A stretch of DNA of 49,801 nucleotides from Levilactobacillus spicheri DSM 15429 (GTDB taxonomy: Bacteria > Bacillota > Bacilli > Lactobacillales > Lactobacillaceae). Shown here piece after piece: positions 11,755-20,543 of the stretch; the stretch's first letter is position 1; the number at the start of each line of letters is the position of its first letter. A program made the translations under genes and the position numbers. Under the pieces are notes generated by a model. That model was not told the origin of the DNA and did not search any database. It worked only from the letters and a program-made list of their open reading frames with translations. The stretch lies in NCBI RefSeq assembly GCF_001435095.1, contig NZ_AZFC01000028.1, positions 126,721 through 176,521 of the forward strand. Direction: 5' to 3'.

Positions 11755-13593
11755 CTACCGCACCCGTTGTAGCCCCGTTACCGTAACCTTGAAGAGCCCC
11801 GTCCGCACGTTTTGGTGATAGGCGTGACGCATCATGACCGTGAAGGTGTGGTGATACTCCGGCACCGCCACGTACTGGTAGCGCTGGATGTTCTGTTTGA
11901 AGGCGCTGGGCGACTCCATGAAGTTCTCCTGGCCGACCCCCTTATCGGTAAAGAAGTAATAGTTCGCCAGAAAGCCGGCGTAGTAGCTATCGACATCCCC
12001 GGGGTGCGGGTCGACCAGCAGGACCCGCCGGTGGCTGTAGTGGGTCCAGGGTTTCCCGGTCCGGGCCAGCTGAATCGGCAACGTCGAGCGGTTCATCCGG
12101 TTGGTGAAAGTCGTCCCGTTAATCTCCGAGTACATCATGATGATGGCGAAGAAGATCATCAGGAAGCTCCCCAGCTGGTAGGCGTTCTTGGTGCGAATCG
12201 ACTTGAACGCCCGCAGGTCCCGCTTGGTGAAGTCCTGCTCGTACAGCGCGGTGTCCAGATAGTAGGCCAAGACCATCGCCCCGATGAACAGGTTCAGCAC
12301 CACCGTACTCGACATATAGCGCTCGAACCCGTCCAGGGTAATCGCCTCCGCGTAGGGCATCGACAGAATGTACATGCCGAACAGACTGCCGTAATACAGG
12401 ATGAAAATGACGTCGAGCAACAGCGCCAGCTTCACAAGCGGCGTCCGTTGGTGGCTGACCACCCGCAACAACAGCCAGCTCACCAGCAGCACGACGTTGA
12501 TCAGGAGAATCCCCTTGGTCGACAACGACTGCTGACTGAAGATCTGGTCGAGGAACCGCTGGCCAATCTTGTAGACGGCCCGAGTCCCCTCGTGCGCCAG
12601 TTGCTGGCTGTAGGCCTGCGCACTGATCTCGTGTTTGGACTCGGTAAAGGTGGTCTTGACGTGCCACTCCCACCAGAGAAACGGCAGGACCATGGTCCCC
12701 ACGGTCAGCGCCAACCGGCCCAGGACCGTCAGCGTTTGTCGCCACCAGCGGCCCTGCGCCTGCCGAATCAGGCTGGTCAGCAGGTAGCCGACAAGAACGA
12801 CCACGAAGAAGGCCGCCGAGTTCTTCACCAGTAGGAGTACCGCTCCGACCAGGCTCACGTGAGCGGCCTGAAGCCACGGGCGCCGGCGGTACACGTAAAC
12901 ACCGACCAGCCCGGCGACCGCCAGTACCGGCAGAACGTAGTCGACCAGCAGATTGTTCAAGCGGATATTGATGTTAAAAACGTAGGAGACCGCAATCGTC
13001 AGGCACAGCAAGAAGCTGGTCAGCACCCGGCTCCGGTCCCGTAGCACGGCGAAGACCGAGTAAGACGCCGCCCAGATCAGCAGGAACTGGGCAATCAGCA
13101 TCGCGCCCTCGCTGAAGCCGACCCAGTGGACGAACTGGGTCATGAACAGCGCGGTGGCCGGCGGGTACGAGGTAAAGGAGATGATGGCGTCGTGGGCACC
13201 CGGCAGATGCCCGGTAAACGTCAGGAATTTCACCATGACCGCCCAGTGCGAGAAGTTGTCGTAGTGGATCAGCGGGCTGTGCCCCAGCACGTTGGCCATC
13301 GCGAGCCCCAGGCCGATCATCCACAGGTCAAAGACGTGCAGGCCTTCGAAGGGCACGGCCCCCTTGCCCAGGCGGCCCAGAACCGTCCAGATCACCAGCA
13401 TGCCGATGCCCAGCAGCGTGACCACCCAGATGCCCAGGTTAAGCCAGCCCAGCATGGCGAAGACGTACAACAACAGAATCTGCGTCAGCATGTCCGTCAG
13501 CCACGATAAGTACGGACTGACCCCCAGTCGCCGGTAGGTCGCGTTATAGCCCATTAATCCCAATCCGTAAAACACTAACCCCAGCCACGCCAT
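11755..13593 (-). CDS. Large integral membrane protein, probable GT-C-type glycosyltransferase (copy 2)
   Basis: 612 residues with about a dozen hydrophobic segments and an external C-terminal domain of roughly 110 residues. A strongly conserved stretch in the first large loop, HYDNFSHWA (residues 110-118), followed by a SFTSYPPATAL segment near 139-149, is shared with the neighbouring paralogue. An acidic residue in the first extracytoplasmic loop is typical of GT-C enzymes (GT39/GT83-like), which take sugar from a polyprenyl-phosphate donor outside the membrane. The GT-C assignment is inferred from topology and that motif, not from a recognised family. AGGAGG sits 7 bases before ATG. It lies 74 bases downstream of its paralogue and is probably co-transcribed with it. 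A donor-making GT2-GtrA gene is encoded upstream in the same block. It could modify the polymer made by the PilZ synthase or the adjacent Ser-rich adhesin. Confidence 0.7.
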   Translation of the reverse strand: MAWLGLVFYGLGLMGYNATYRRLGVSPYLSWLTDMLTQILLLYVFAMLGWLNLGIWVVTLLGIGMLVIWTVLGRLGKGAVPFEGLHVFDLWMIGLGLAMANVLGHSPLIHYDNFSHWAVMVKFLTFTGHLPGAHDAIISFTSYPPATALFMTQFVHWVGFSEGAMLIAQFLLIWAASYSVFAVLRDRSRVLTSFLLCLTIAVSYVFNINIRLNNLLVDYVLPVLAVAGLVGVYVYRRRPWLQAAHVSLVGAVLLLVKNSAAFFVVVLVGYLLTSLIRQAQGRWWRQTLTVLGRLALTVGTMVLPFLWWEWHVKTTFTESKHEISAQAYSQQLAHEGTRAVYKIGQRFLDQIFSQQSLSTKGILLINVVLLVSWLLLRVVSHQRTPLVKLALLLDVIFILYYGSLFGMYILSMPYAEAITLDGFERYMSSTVVLNLFIGAMVLAYYLDTALYEQDFTKRDLRAFKSIRTKNAYQLGSFLMIFFAIIMMYSEINGTTFTNRMNRSTLPIQLARTGKPWTHYSHRRVLLVDPHPGDVDSYYAGFLANYYFFTDKGVGQENFMESPSAFKQNIQRYQYVAVPEYHHTFTVMMRHAYHQNVRTGLFKVTVTGLQRVR

Positions 13594-13667
13594 GGTCGTC
13601 CTCCTTTTCGTTTCCAGAATACCCCGTGTAAGTTAACGCCGCCTCAACGCGGACCGGGACAAGGCCG

Positions 13668-15500
13668 TTAGTCCTGCCGCTCCAAGGCGTGCCGGTGCAC
13701 CCGATACAGCCCGGTCACCACGTGTTGGTGGTACACCTTCTGCGTCAGGACGGTGAACGTCCGGTGGTGCTCCGGAATCACCACGTAATCGTAGTGCTGA
13801 ATCACCCGGTCGAACGCCGCCGGGCTAAGCATGAAGTTCTCCTGTCCCACCGCTTGGTCGGTGAAATAGTAGTACCGTCCCACGTAGCCCGCGTAGTAGT
13901 CGTCCACGTCGACGGCCTGTTCATCGACCACCAGAACCTTGCGGTGGTTCAGGTGGTGCCAGGGCCGCGAGGTGCGCGCCAGTTGACGGGGCAGCGTGTT
14001 GCGGTTCATCCGGTTGGTAAAGGTCGTCCCCGTGATCTCCGAGTACATCAGGGTCACGGCGAAGAACCCCGCCACCAGCGTGCTGAGTTGGTAGGCGTTT
14101 TTGCTCATGATGGAGGTAAACGACCGCGAGTCGCGTTTCTCAAAGGTCTGTTCGTAGAAGGTCGCGTCGATGATCCGCACCAGGACCATCGCCCCGATAA
14201 ACAGGCCCAGGATGACTACGCTGGCCCGATACCGTTCGATGCCGTCCAGCAAAATGGCTTCGGCGTAGGGCATCGACAACACGTACATCCCCAACAAACT
14301 GACATCGTACAATAGCATTAGGCCGTCGATCAGCAAAGCCGTGGCCCACAGCCGGTTGCGGTGCCCGTTGACCAGCCAGATGATTAGCCAGGCCCCCAAC
14401 AGCACGGCGTTGATCAGCAACAACCCCTGCGTCGAGAGCTGGTGCCAATCGAGGACGTGGCGCAAGAAGTGCTGACCGATGCGCAGCAGCATCTGCGGGC
14501 TCTCGCCAGCGAGCTGGTGCTGGTAAGCCTGCGCGCTGATCTCGTGTTTCGACAGGGTGAAGGTCGTCTGCACGTGGTGTTGCCACAACAGAAACGGCCC
14601 CGCACCCGCGCTCAACGCCACGACTGCGCCGCCCCATTGCCGGACCCGCGCCCAGCCGCGGCTGTTTTGCCAGCTGACGACCAGGGCGTACCCGGCCAGG
14701 ACCACCACGTAAAAGGTCGCCGAATTTTTCACCAGCAGGAGTCCCGCGGTAAACAGGGCCACGTGGGGCCACAACAGCCAGGGGCGGCGCCGGTAAACGA
14801 AGACGCCGGCCAGCGCGGCCACCGCCAGCAGCGGCAAGACCAGGTCGACCAGCAGGTTGTTCAGCCGAATCGCGACGTTGAAGACCAGCGACCCGGCAAT
14901 CGTCAGGCACAGGATCATGGCGGTCAACGCGCGGGTCCGGTCACGCAGCACCGCGAACACGGCGTAGGCGGCCGCCCAGATCAGACCGAACTGGGCCACC
15001 AGCATCAGGCCCTCGCTAAAGCGGGTCCAGTGTAAAAAATGGGTGATCAGTAGCGCCGTCGCCGGCGGGTACGAGGTGAACGAGATCAGGTGGTCCGCCG
15101 CCCCGGGCAGATGCCCCGTGAAGTAGAGGAACTTGACCATCACGGCCCAGTGCGAAAAGTTATCGTAGTGGACCAGCGGACTGCGGGCCAAGACCGCGGC
15201 CATGGCCCACCCCAGGGCCACCATCCAAAAGTCAAACAGGTGCAGGCCCACGAACGGCAGTTGGCCGCGGTGAAAGAGCCCCAGCAAAAACCAGAGGACG
15301 GCGAGGTCCCAGCCTATGCCGGTGACCACACGAATCCCCAGGGTCAGCTGGCCGCCCATGGCGAAGCCGTACAGCAGGAGAATCTGGATCAACAGCGCGG
15401 TCACCCAACGCAAATACGGATTGACCCCGAGGCGCCGCAGCGCTCCCGTGTAACCCGTTAGTCCCAATCCGTATGCAATTCCGCCCAGCCAGGTCGTCAT
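13668..15500 (-). CDS. Large integral membrane protein, probable GT-C-type glycosyltransferase (copy 1)
   Basis: 610 residues and clearly a paralogue of the next gene downstream. It has the same length, the same multi-membrane layout, and the same HYDNFSHWAVMVKFL and SFTSYPPATALLIT blocks. It also shares a C-terminal soluble region starting near TGTTFTNRMNRNTLPRQLAR. The two copies diverge mostly in the membrane segments, as expected for duplicated enzymes with different acceptor or donor preferences. The start is ATG with GGGAAC about 7 bases upstream. It is separated from the PilZ synthase gene by 569 bases containing a structured repeat, so it may have its own promoter there. The function is inferred from topology and gene context: transfer of a sugar from a lipid carrier on the outer face of the membrane. 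It could instead be a polymerase or ligase. Confidence 0.7.
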   Translation of the reverse strand: MTTWLGGIAYGLGLTGYTGALRRLGVNPYLRWVTALLIQILLLYGFAMGGQLTLGIRVVTGIGWDLAVLWFLLGLFHRGQLPFVGLHLFDFWMVALGWAMAAVLARSPLVHYDNFSHWAVMVKFLYFTGHLPGAADHLISFTSYPPATALLITHFLHWTRFSEGLMLVAQFGLIWAAAYAVFAVLRDRTRALTAMILCLTIAGSLVFNVAIRLNNLLVDLVLPLLAVAALAGVFVYRRRPWLLWPHVALFTAGLLLVKNSATFYVVVLAGYALVVSWQNSRGWARVRQWGGAVVALSAGAGPFLLWQHHVQTTFTLSKHEISAQAYQHQLAGESPQMLLRIGQHFLRHVLDWHQLSTQGLLLINAVLLGAWLIIWLVNGHRNRLWATALLIDGLMLLYDVSLLGMYVLSMPYAEAILLDGIERYRASVVILGLFIGAMVLVRIIDATFYEQTFEKRDSRSFTSIMSKNAYQLSTLVAGFFAVTLMYSEITGTTFTNRMNRNTLPRQLARTSRPWHHLNHRKVLVVDEQAVDVDDYYAGYVGRYYYFTDQAVGQENFMLSPAAFDRVIQHYDYVVIPEHHRTFTVLTQKVYHQHVVTGLYRVHRHALERQD

Positions 15501-15608
15501 GGTGTGGTTCCCTTCTTATATTGCGTTTACTTGATGATGCCTACTTCAAAACTGCTTAAATCGTCGTTGTCCGTCGCTCTAAAACTGCCTCAAGCGACGT
15601 TCATGGCC

Positions 15609-15766
15609 GCTCCACGCCGGCGAGCAAGATGACCGTGGTGGGCACGACTTCGAAGCCCCGAAGTGCACGGGTCTCCGAAGCTCGGCCTTGATGTAGGCTG
15701 GGACAAGACCCCAGCCAACATCAATTTCACCACGGTCATCAAGTCGCCTCCGTTGCGCTCACCTAG
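15609..15766 (+). repeat. Three-way-junction repeat, copy A (type I)
   Basis: The closing stem is GATGACCGTGGTG (15628-15640) with CACCACGGTCATC (15728-15740), 13 perfect pairs. The first inner hairpin has arms 15648-15660 and 15668-15680, with two conserved mismatches. The second has arms TTGATGT (15688-15694) and ACATCAA (15718-15724), extended by GGCTGGG/CCCAGCC. The joining sequences GGCACGA and CTCGGCC are shared with the other copies. A weaker conserved tail continues to about 15805. Confidence 0.85.
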
Positions 15767-16010
15767 TGCGGTCCCCACTACTAACGGGATCAACTGGCAG
15801 CTAACGTTGTCATGGTCACGATTGTGAGAACTCTTTTCGGCCAACGTCCAAGACCACTCAATGTGGCGTTCATGTATTCGCCCCAGTAACATTGCTTGCA
15901 ATGACCTAGATTCAGCTACAGGTGTGCTCACGGCGTTCCGGTTAACAGTTATTTCGATAATCATGAATAATCGAATGACTAGTCCTACGACCGTTAACTA
16001 AGTCTCAAAC

Positions 16011-16033
16011 CATCTTGCTCGCCGGCGTGGAGC
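16011..16033 (-). repeat. Isolated inverted copy of the repeat's first 23 bases
   Basis: A perfect reverse complement of 15609-15631 (key core GCCGGCGAGCAAGATG). It may be a solo end left by deletion of a second copy, or a terminal inverted repeat of a small mobile unit. Confidence 0.75.
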
Positions 16034-16069
16034 ACTGGTTACCGCAGTCTACTTTTCTTGAGTCAGACG

Positions 16070-18064
16070 TTAGACCCGGTTGAAGCGTTCGCTTAAGCGA
16101 CGTTCCCAGGCCCGGGTGCGGACGACCAGGTTCATGTAGAGCTCATCGAACGGTGTGATCCACGCGTCCTGGACCTGTGGCAAGGTCTGGTTTGCCCCGT
16201 CATAGATCAGCTGGAGGTAGTTGTCTCGGTTGTGATCGGGCGCGACCGCCACCTGGGCACTGTACAGCGGCATTTGTTTGCCACGTGGTACCACCCGGGC
16301 GACCTTCCCCGTTAACGTAATCCAGTTATGCTGCGACCGCAGCCGCAACTCGATGGCATCGTTGGCCTGTAACGGCATGGTCCCGTTATCGGTAAAGGTG
16401 AACGCCGCGCCCCCCTCGGAGACGTCGGTGGTCCGAATTGGGTGCCAGTCCTGCCCCCCCGCTAGTTTAACCTTGCCGGGGACCTCCCGGGTAAAGCGCT
16501 CGTTCTTCCGGTAAACGTGCCGGCCCATCGCGATGAACAGGCACATGCTGAGGTTGATGAAGTGCATCATCAGCCAGAAGGTGATGACACTGCCGACCAG
16601 AATTTCCGACCCATACTTGCCGTAATTGAATTTAATAATCGCGAACAGTGTCACGGCCCACAGGACCAGGTACGGAATCATGTACAGCTTGTCCTTGATG
16701 GAGAAGGTCACGTTTTTCGAGGTGACCTTGAACTTCTTGGCCTTGATGCCGACCGTTTCTAAGATGACCGGAATGAACAGGTACGGTGCGAAGAAGGTCT
16801 CCTGGACCTCCCCCCAGCGCTCGTTACGGATCATCCCCGCCTTGTCCCCCTTGCCGGAGGTGTCCCCCATCACGTAGTGCAGCAGGAAGTACCCCGGCGC
16901 CCAGATGACCATCAGGATCCAGAAGTTGGCGTCGACCACCTGAATCTTCCAGATGGCGTAGAGCAGCGGCGCGATGATGTAGACCATCCGCCGGAAAAAC
17001 GCCCACCAATACGCATAGGTGTTCAGCAGAATCAGGCGGTTCATCCAGGACAGCTTGGGGTTGGTGAAGATGTGCAGGTTGCGACAACTCTGAATCACCC
17101 CCCGCGCCCACCGCGTCCGTTGCTTGATGACCCCCTTGAGGTCGATTGGCGTGATACCACTGGACTGGGGTACCTTGGTAGCCAGACTGATGTAGCCGGC
17201 CATGTTCAGTTCGGTACCCAGTTGGAAGTCCTCAGTGATTGTGTTGGTCGGAAAACCGTCGACGTCATCGACCGCCTGCCGCAGGAAAACGGCGTTGGAC
17301 CCGGTGAACAGGGCCCGCTTATTGCCCCCGTTGAGCACGTTCACGTCGCGGGAGAAGAAGTCCTGCTCATTGGGCACGATCTTTTCGGAAAAGAGATTGA
17401 ATTGAAAAATGTCGGCGTTGTAAAAACTCTGCGGCGTTTGCACGAAGCCCAACGGTTCCGCGTGGTCCGGGTCGTCTTGCAGCTCGCGCCAGTTCTGTTG
17501 AAACAGCGGCACCGTTTCGTTTAAAAAGCCGGAGAACGGGATCATGTCGGTATCGAAGATGACAAATAGCGGCGAATGCAGCTGTTCCAAGGCGTGGTTG
17601 ATGTTTCCCGCCTTAGCCTTCTTGTTGCCGTCCATGCCGATGTACCCCACGTGGTAGTAGTCGGTCAGGGCCCGCACGGCCTCGCGGTTGCCGTCGTCGG
17701 CGACCACGATGTGCAGTTTTCGATGGTTTGGATATTTAATGTAGGTCGCGGCGTTGATGGTCTTACGTAGCAGCTCTACGTCCTCGTTATGCGTCACGAT
17801 GATCAGGTCGACGTCCGGCAATGGCTGGCGAGCGTCGTAATCGGGAATCGTCAAGTCCTGCTTCTTGGTGGTCGCCAGCATCCGAAAGAAAATCAGCATG
17901 AAACCGGTAAAGTTCGACACGATTTCACTGAAGACCAACAACAGCGCGAAAATCAGCGTAAACAGGTGGGCGTGCCAGGGAATCGTGAAGAAGACCCGCC
18001 ACAGCAGGTAGATCACCGACAGGGCAATCGCCAGAACGTTTAAAATGCGTCGTTCATTAGACAT
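16070..18064 (-). CDS. BcsA-like processive glycosyltransferase with C-terminal PilZ domain
   Basis: 664 residues: two N-terminal membrane spans (about 8-62), a cytosolic GT2 catalytic domain (about 85-325), further membrane spans (about 345-510) and a PilZ domain (about 515-640). All catalytic signatures are present: DDG at 123-125, DTD at 171-173, TED at 277-279 and QRTRW at 315-319. The PilZ domain has both c-di-GMP contact motifs, RKNER (519-523) and DVSEGG (547-552). By family this enzyme polymerises a beta-linked polysaccharide from a UDP-sugar, extrudes it, and is switched on by c-di-GMP. The product need not be cellulose, because related Gram-positive synthases make other polymers. 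Its ATG overlaps the end of the GT2-GtrA gene by 8 bases, so translation is likely coupled. No diguanylate cyclase is encoded in the window. Confidence 0.92.
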   Translation of the reverse strand: MSNERRILNVLAIALSVIYLLWRVFFTIPWHAHLFTLIFALLLVFSEIVSNFTGFMLIFFRMLATTKKQDLTIPDYDARQPLPDVDLIIVTHNEDVELLRKTINAATYIKYPNHRKLHIVVADDGNREAVRALTDYYHVGYIGMDGNKKAKAGNINHALEQLHSPLFVIFDTDMIPFSGFLNETVPLFQQNWRELQDDPDHAEPLGFVQTPQSFYNADIFQFNLFSEKIVPNEQDFFSRDVNVLNGGNKRALFTGSNAVFLRQAVDDVDGFPTNTITEDFQLGTELNMAGYISLATKVPQSSGITPIDLKGVIKQRTRWARGVIQSCRNLHIFTNPKLSWMNRLILLNTYAYWWAFFRRMVYIIAPLLYAIWKIQVVDANFWILMVIWAPGYFLLHYVMGDTSGKGDKAGMIRNERWGEVQETFFAPYLFIPVILETVGIKAKKFKVTSKNVTFSIKDKLYMIPYLVLWAVTLFAIIKFNYGKYGSEILVGSVITFWLMMHFINLSMCLFIAMGRHVYRKNERFTREVPGKVKLAGGQDWHPIRTTDVSEGGAAFTFTDNGTMPLQANDAIELRLRSQHNWITLTGKVARVVPRGKQMPLYSAQVAVAPDHNRDNYLQLIYDGANQTLPQVQDAWITPFDELYMNLVVRTRAWERRLSERFNRV

Positions 18065-19136
18065 GTTCCCGCTCCCGAAAGATCCACGTCTTTTGCACGT
18101 AATAGCTCACCAAGAAAAGACCGAAGTCGCCAATCAGCTTGGCCAGCGTGGGCACCAGGTTGCCGTTGGTCAGGAACAGGTTCAGCCCCACCGTGAGGGC
18201 GTGGGTCAGGTAACCCGAAGCCAACGTCTGAACCACCAGCAGCCCCACGTATTTCGCCAGGGTCTGCTCCCCAGCGTCGGCAAAGACCAGGTGCCGGTTG
18301 ATCAGGTAGTTGGCGATAGACGAGCACGCCCGGGCCAGTACGGTCGCAACCATGATGGTCCGCAGCGACGTCCCGTTGCCCAGTAACAGCGTGAGCAGGC
18401 TAAATAACCCGATGTCGATCAGAAAGGACGTCAGGCCACTCAGGGCAAATTTAATAAATCGGGAATAGATGGCGAGCGAGTCGCGGACCACCCGAAAGTG
18501 TGACGACGCGTTGCCGTCCAGATAAATGGTGGGAATCGGCTGTTCGTTCACGGCCACCCCGTGAGCCTTGGCCTCCAGCAACATGTCGAACTCGAATTCG
18601 AAACGTTCGCCCGGGAACCGGCTCAGCGCGGCCACGTACGCCCAGGGAATCACCCGCAGACCGGTCTGCGTGTCGCTGATGCGCTGGTGGGTCAGTAACC
18701 GGACCAGATTGTCGGTCAACACGTTGCCGAAACGACTGCGCCACGGGACGTTCCCGGTGAACTGCCGGGCACCAATCACCAAATCGTCCGGATGAGTCTG
18801 AGCGCGGTTCAAGCAAGCTTCCAGGGCCGCCACGGTGTGTTGCCCATCGGCGTCCAGGGTGGCGATAGCGTCGACCGGCTGATCCTGGGCCAGATAGGTC
18901 CGCAGGCCGGTCTTTAAAGCCGCCCCCTTGCCCCGATTGTGGTCGTGGTGAACCAGAGCCAGCCGAGACGCGTGCAGGTGGGCCAGTTGTGTGAACACGG
19001 GTTGGTGGGCCGCATCGCTACCGTCATCGACGACCAGAATCGTCGCGATGGGTGCGGGGCTCGCCAACAAACCGTGAACCAGCTGAATGAGTTTTTCGTC
19101 CGGATTCAAAGCCGGAATGAGAACGCCAAAAATCAT
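18057..19136 (-). CDS. Polyprenyl-phosphate sugar synthase fused to a GtrA-type flippase
   Basis: 359 residues. Residues 1-220 form a GT2 domain like dolichol/polyprenyl-phosphate mannosyl- or glucosyltransferase, with VVDDGS at 35-40 and the DAD metal-binding motif at 95-97. Residues 227-355 form a four-span GtrA domain. The protein should transfer a sugar from a nucleotide donor to undecaprenyl phosphate and help move it across the membrane. That supplies an external donor for GT-C enzymes, and two GT-C candidates are encoded downstream. AGGGAGG lies 6 bases before ATG. Its last bases overlap the start of the PilZ synthase gene, so the two proteins are made together. The sugar cannot be told from the sequence. 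Confidence 0.9.
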   Translation of the reverse strand: MIFGVLIPALNPDEKLIQLVHGLLASPAPIATILVVDDGSDAAHQPVFTQLAHLHASRLALVHHDHNRGKGAALKTGLRTYLAQDQPVDAIATLDADGQHTVAALEACLNRAQTHPDDLVIGARQFTGNVPWRSRFGNVLTDNLVRLLTHQRISDTQTGLRVIPWAYVAALSRFPGERFEFEFDMLLEAKAHGVAVNEQPIPTIYLDGNASSHFRVVRDSLAIYSRFIKFALSGLTSFLIDIGLFSLLTLLLGNGTSLRTIMVATVLARACSSIANYLINRHLVFADAGEQTLAKYVGLLVVQTLASGYLTHALTVGLNLFLTNGNLVPTLAKLIGDFGLFLVSYYVQKTWIFREREHV

Positions 19137-19537
19137 GTAACCCTCCCTATGAATTCTTGCGTGAATAAATAACGTTAAAAATATGGTGTTTTGCTAACAA
19201 GTATATTACCCTGTAAAGTATTAAATAGATATGGCTTTTTGACCACATCTTGAAAATTGGTCAAGGCTTTTTCACGGCGTTTTTTCGGGTTGCAATGTTT
19301 TCAATTCAAAGGCTGTAAACCAGTTATAGCTTTAAGTAATCGTGCGATTACCGGGAGTTGGCCGCTTTCATCGCGGCATAACAACCATTTTGCGCAATCC
19401 ATCTCACCCGGTTAACGGTTCTCAATGGCCGGTCAAGTCATCAGATGGTTAAACCATTTTTCAGCTGAATGGTTCGCCACAATCACCCGGAAGGTGGTGA
19501 AAAAGTCATTCACCCCCTCGGGTATTTTTCGGCGCAC
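19137..19537 (-). promoter_or_regulatory. Long leader/promoter region of the GT2-PilZ block with nested inverted repeats
   Basis: About 400 bases without a gene lie upstream of the first gene of the block. Several inverted repeats stand out: TAATCG-TG-CGATTA (about 19337-19350), GCCGC/GCGGC (about 19361-19377), and ATGGTT-A-AACCAT overlapping AACCATT...AATGGTT (about 19445-19473), which are mutually exclusive pairings. TTGACCA/TGGTCAA flank about 19240-19265. AT-rich -10-like TAATAT is present near 19204, but I could not fix a promoter. No c-di-GMP riboswitch core was recognised. Confidence 0.4.
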
Positions 19538-19573
19538 AAAAAAATTCCCGTCAGCCGGCAAGCTAACGGGAAT
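19538..19573 (-). terminator. Terminator of the 120-residue protein gene
   Basis: On the minus strand ATTCCCGTTAGC pairs with GCTGACGGGAAT, followed by seven T, a few bases past the stop codon. Confidence 0.85.
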
Positions 19574-19591
19574 CTGTTATCAAATTAGCAG

Positions 19592-19954
19592 TTAAATCAA
19601 GTCCATCTTCTTCGGCGGGTTGACCAACTTTTGACCAATCTCTTCGCCTAAGATTTGCAAAGCCTTTTCACGGCTTGGGACGATGTCCATGTTGAAGAGA
19701 ATTGAGTCGATATCTCCACCTGCAAAGTCAAACTGTTCGAAGTAAACGTATGGGTCGTGCTTGTCGTCATCGTTCAAGAAGTGCGCGGTAACCGCGTCGT
19801 TCAAGGCCGATGCCCAAGCCAAATCTACCATCTTTGGTAGATCGTGCTTCGTCACATACCCCGGCTTCAAGATCAGCTTTGCCGCCTTGTCAACATCCGC
19901 TGCGGGAATGGTGATCTTCGGTTCGTCTGCTTTTTCCTTTGGTGTGTCTGCCAT
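19592..19954 (-). CDS. Small soluble protein of unknown function
   Basis: 120 residues starting MADTPKEK. I chose ATG at 19954 because AAGGAG lies 10 bases upstream; an in-frame TTG two codons earlier would be only 4 bases from that site. The protein is acidic, without signal peptide or membrane span. It has a charged N-terminus and a compact C-terminal half containing VYFEQFDFAGGDID and a KKMDLI end. It is monocistronic, with its own terminator. I do not recognise the family; similar short proteins are common as hypothetical genes in lactobacilli. Confidence 0.75.
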   Translation of the reverse strand: MADTPKEKADEPKITIPAADVDKAAKLILKPGYVTKHDLPKMVDLAWASALNDAVTAHFLNDDDKHDPYVYFEQFDFAGGDIDSILFNMDIVPSREKALQILGEEIGQKLVNPPKKMDLI

Positions 19955-20177
19955 AATCAAAAATCTCCTTTGATGTAACTAATTTTAGTCTAGTCCTTTT
20001 TACCAAAAACGTTAAGCACCACCTTCGATTAATTTCATCATAGCGGCCCCGCCCCCTTTTCCCAACCAAAGGCCCCACCCCAGTTGGGTCAACTAACCCA
20101 CCTGCTGGTCGCGGTTGGTGCGGGCTGATTGTTACATTGCTACGTGCTAAAAGCCGCTTCAACTGCGGAAATCAGCC

Positions 20178-20338
20178 GCTCCACGCCGGCGAGCAAGATG
20201 GCCGAGGTGGGCACGACTTCGAAGCCCACCAAAACCGTGGTCTCCGAAGCTCGGCCTTGGTGTAATCCGGCAGAAAACGCCGAATAACACCAATTTCACC
20301 ACGGCCATCAAGTCGCCTCTGTTTCGCTGACCATAGTG
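20178..20338 (+). repeat. Three-way-junction repeat, copy B (type I)
   Basis: The closing stem is 20197-20209 with 20297-20309 (GATGGCCG-GGTG type with one A/A mismatch). The first hairpin keeps the same two internal mismatches as copy A, but its lower stem is CCAC/GTGG instead of CCCG/CGGG. The second hairpin is TTGGTGT/ACACCAA instead of TTGATGT/ACATCAA. Both are compensatory changes. The tail resembles copy A. Confidence 0.85.
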
Positions 20339-20543
20339 CCATCACCCTCGCCCAACGGTCCAAATCGGCTGCTATCAATGTTGTCATGGCTTTCATCACC
20401 CTTACTGGATTGACTTCTGGCCATGACGATCCCCATTCAATTGCTAGATTTGATAGGCAAAATTACTTCAAGGATACGTGTTCTGCCAATTGATTAAAAA
20501 AGTCGTGCTATTGACGTGCCGTTCCACTGTCCCACTTAGTCGT

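Larger units (their letters stand above)
15501..16069. other. Intergenic island containing a structured repeat and long inverted ends
   Basis: This is a 569-base non-coding gap between two co-directional genes. A complete three-way-junction repeat (plus orientation) occupies 15609-15766. Its first 23 bases recur as a perfect inverted copy at 16011-16033, so a 425-base segment is bounded by inverted ends. The sequence between 15770 and 16010 has no gene I can support. Confidence 0.6.

Noticed and set aside
15590..15964. A 124-residue minus-strand open frame
   Set aside because: It is made of the structured repeat and its flank, starts without a ribosome site and has no protein-like composition.
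19137..19537. c-di-GMP (GEMM) riboswitch before the PilZ synthase block
   Set aside because: I looked for the conserved GEMM core segments on the minus strand and did not find them.
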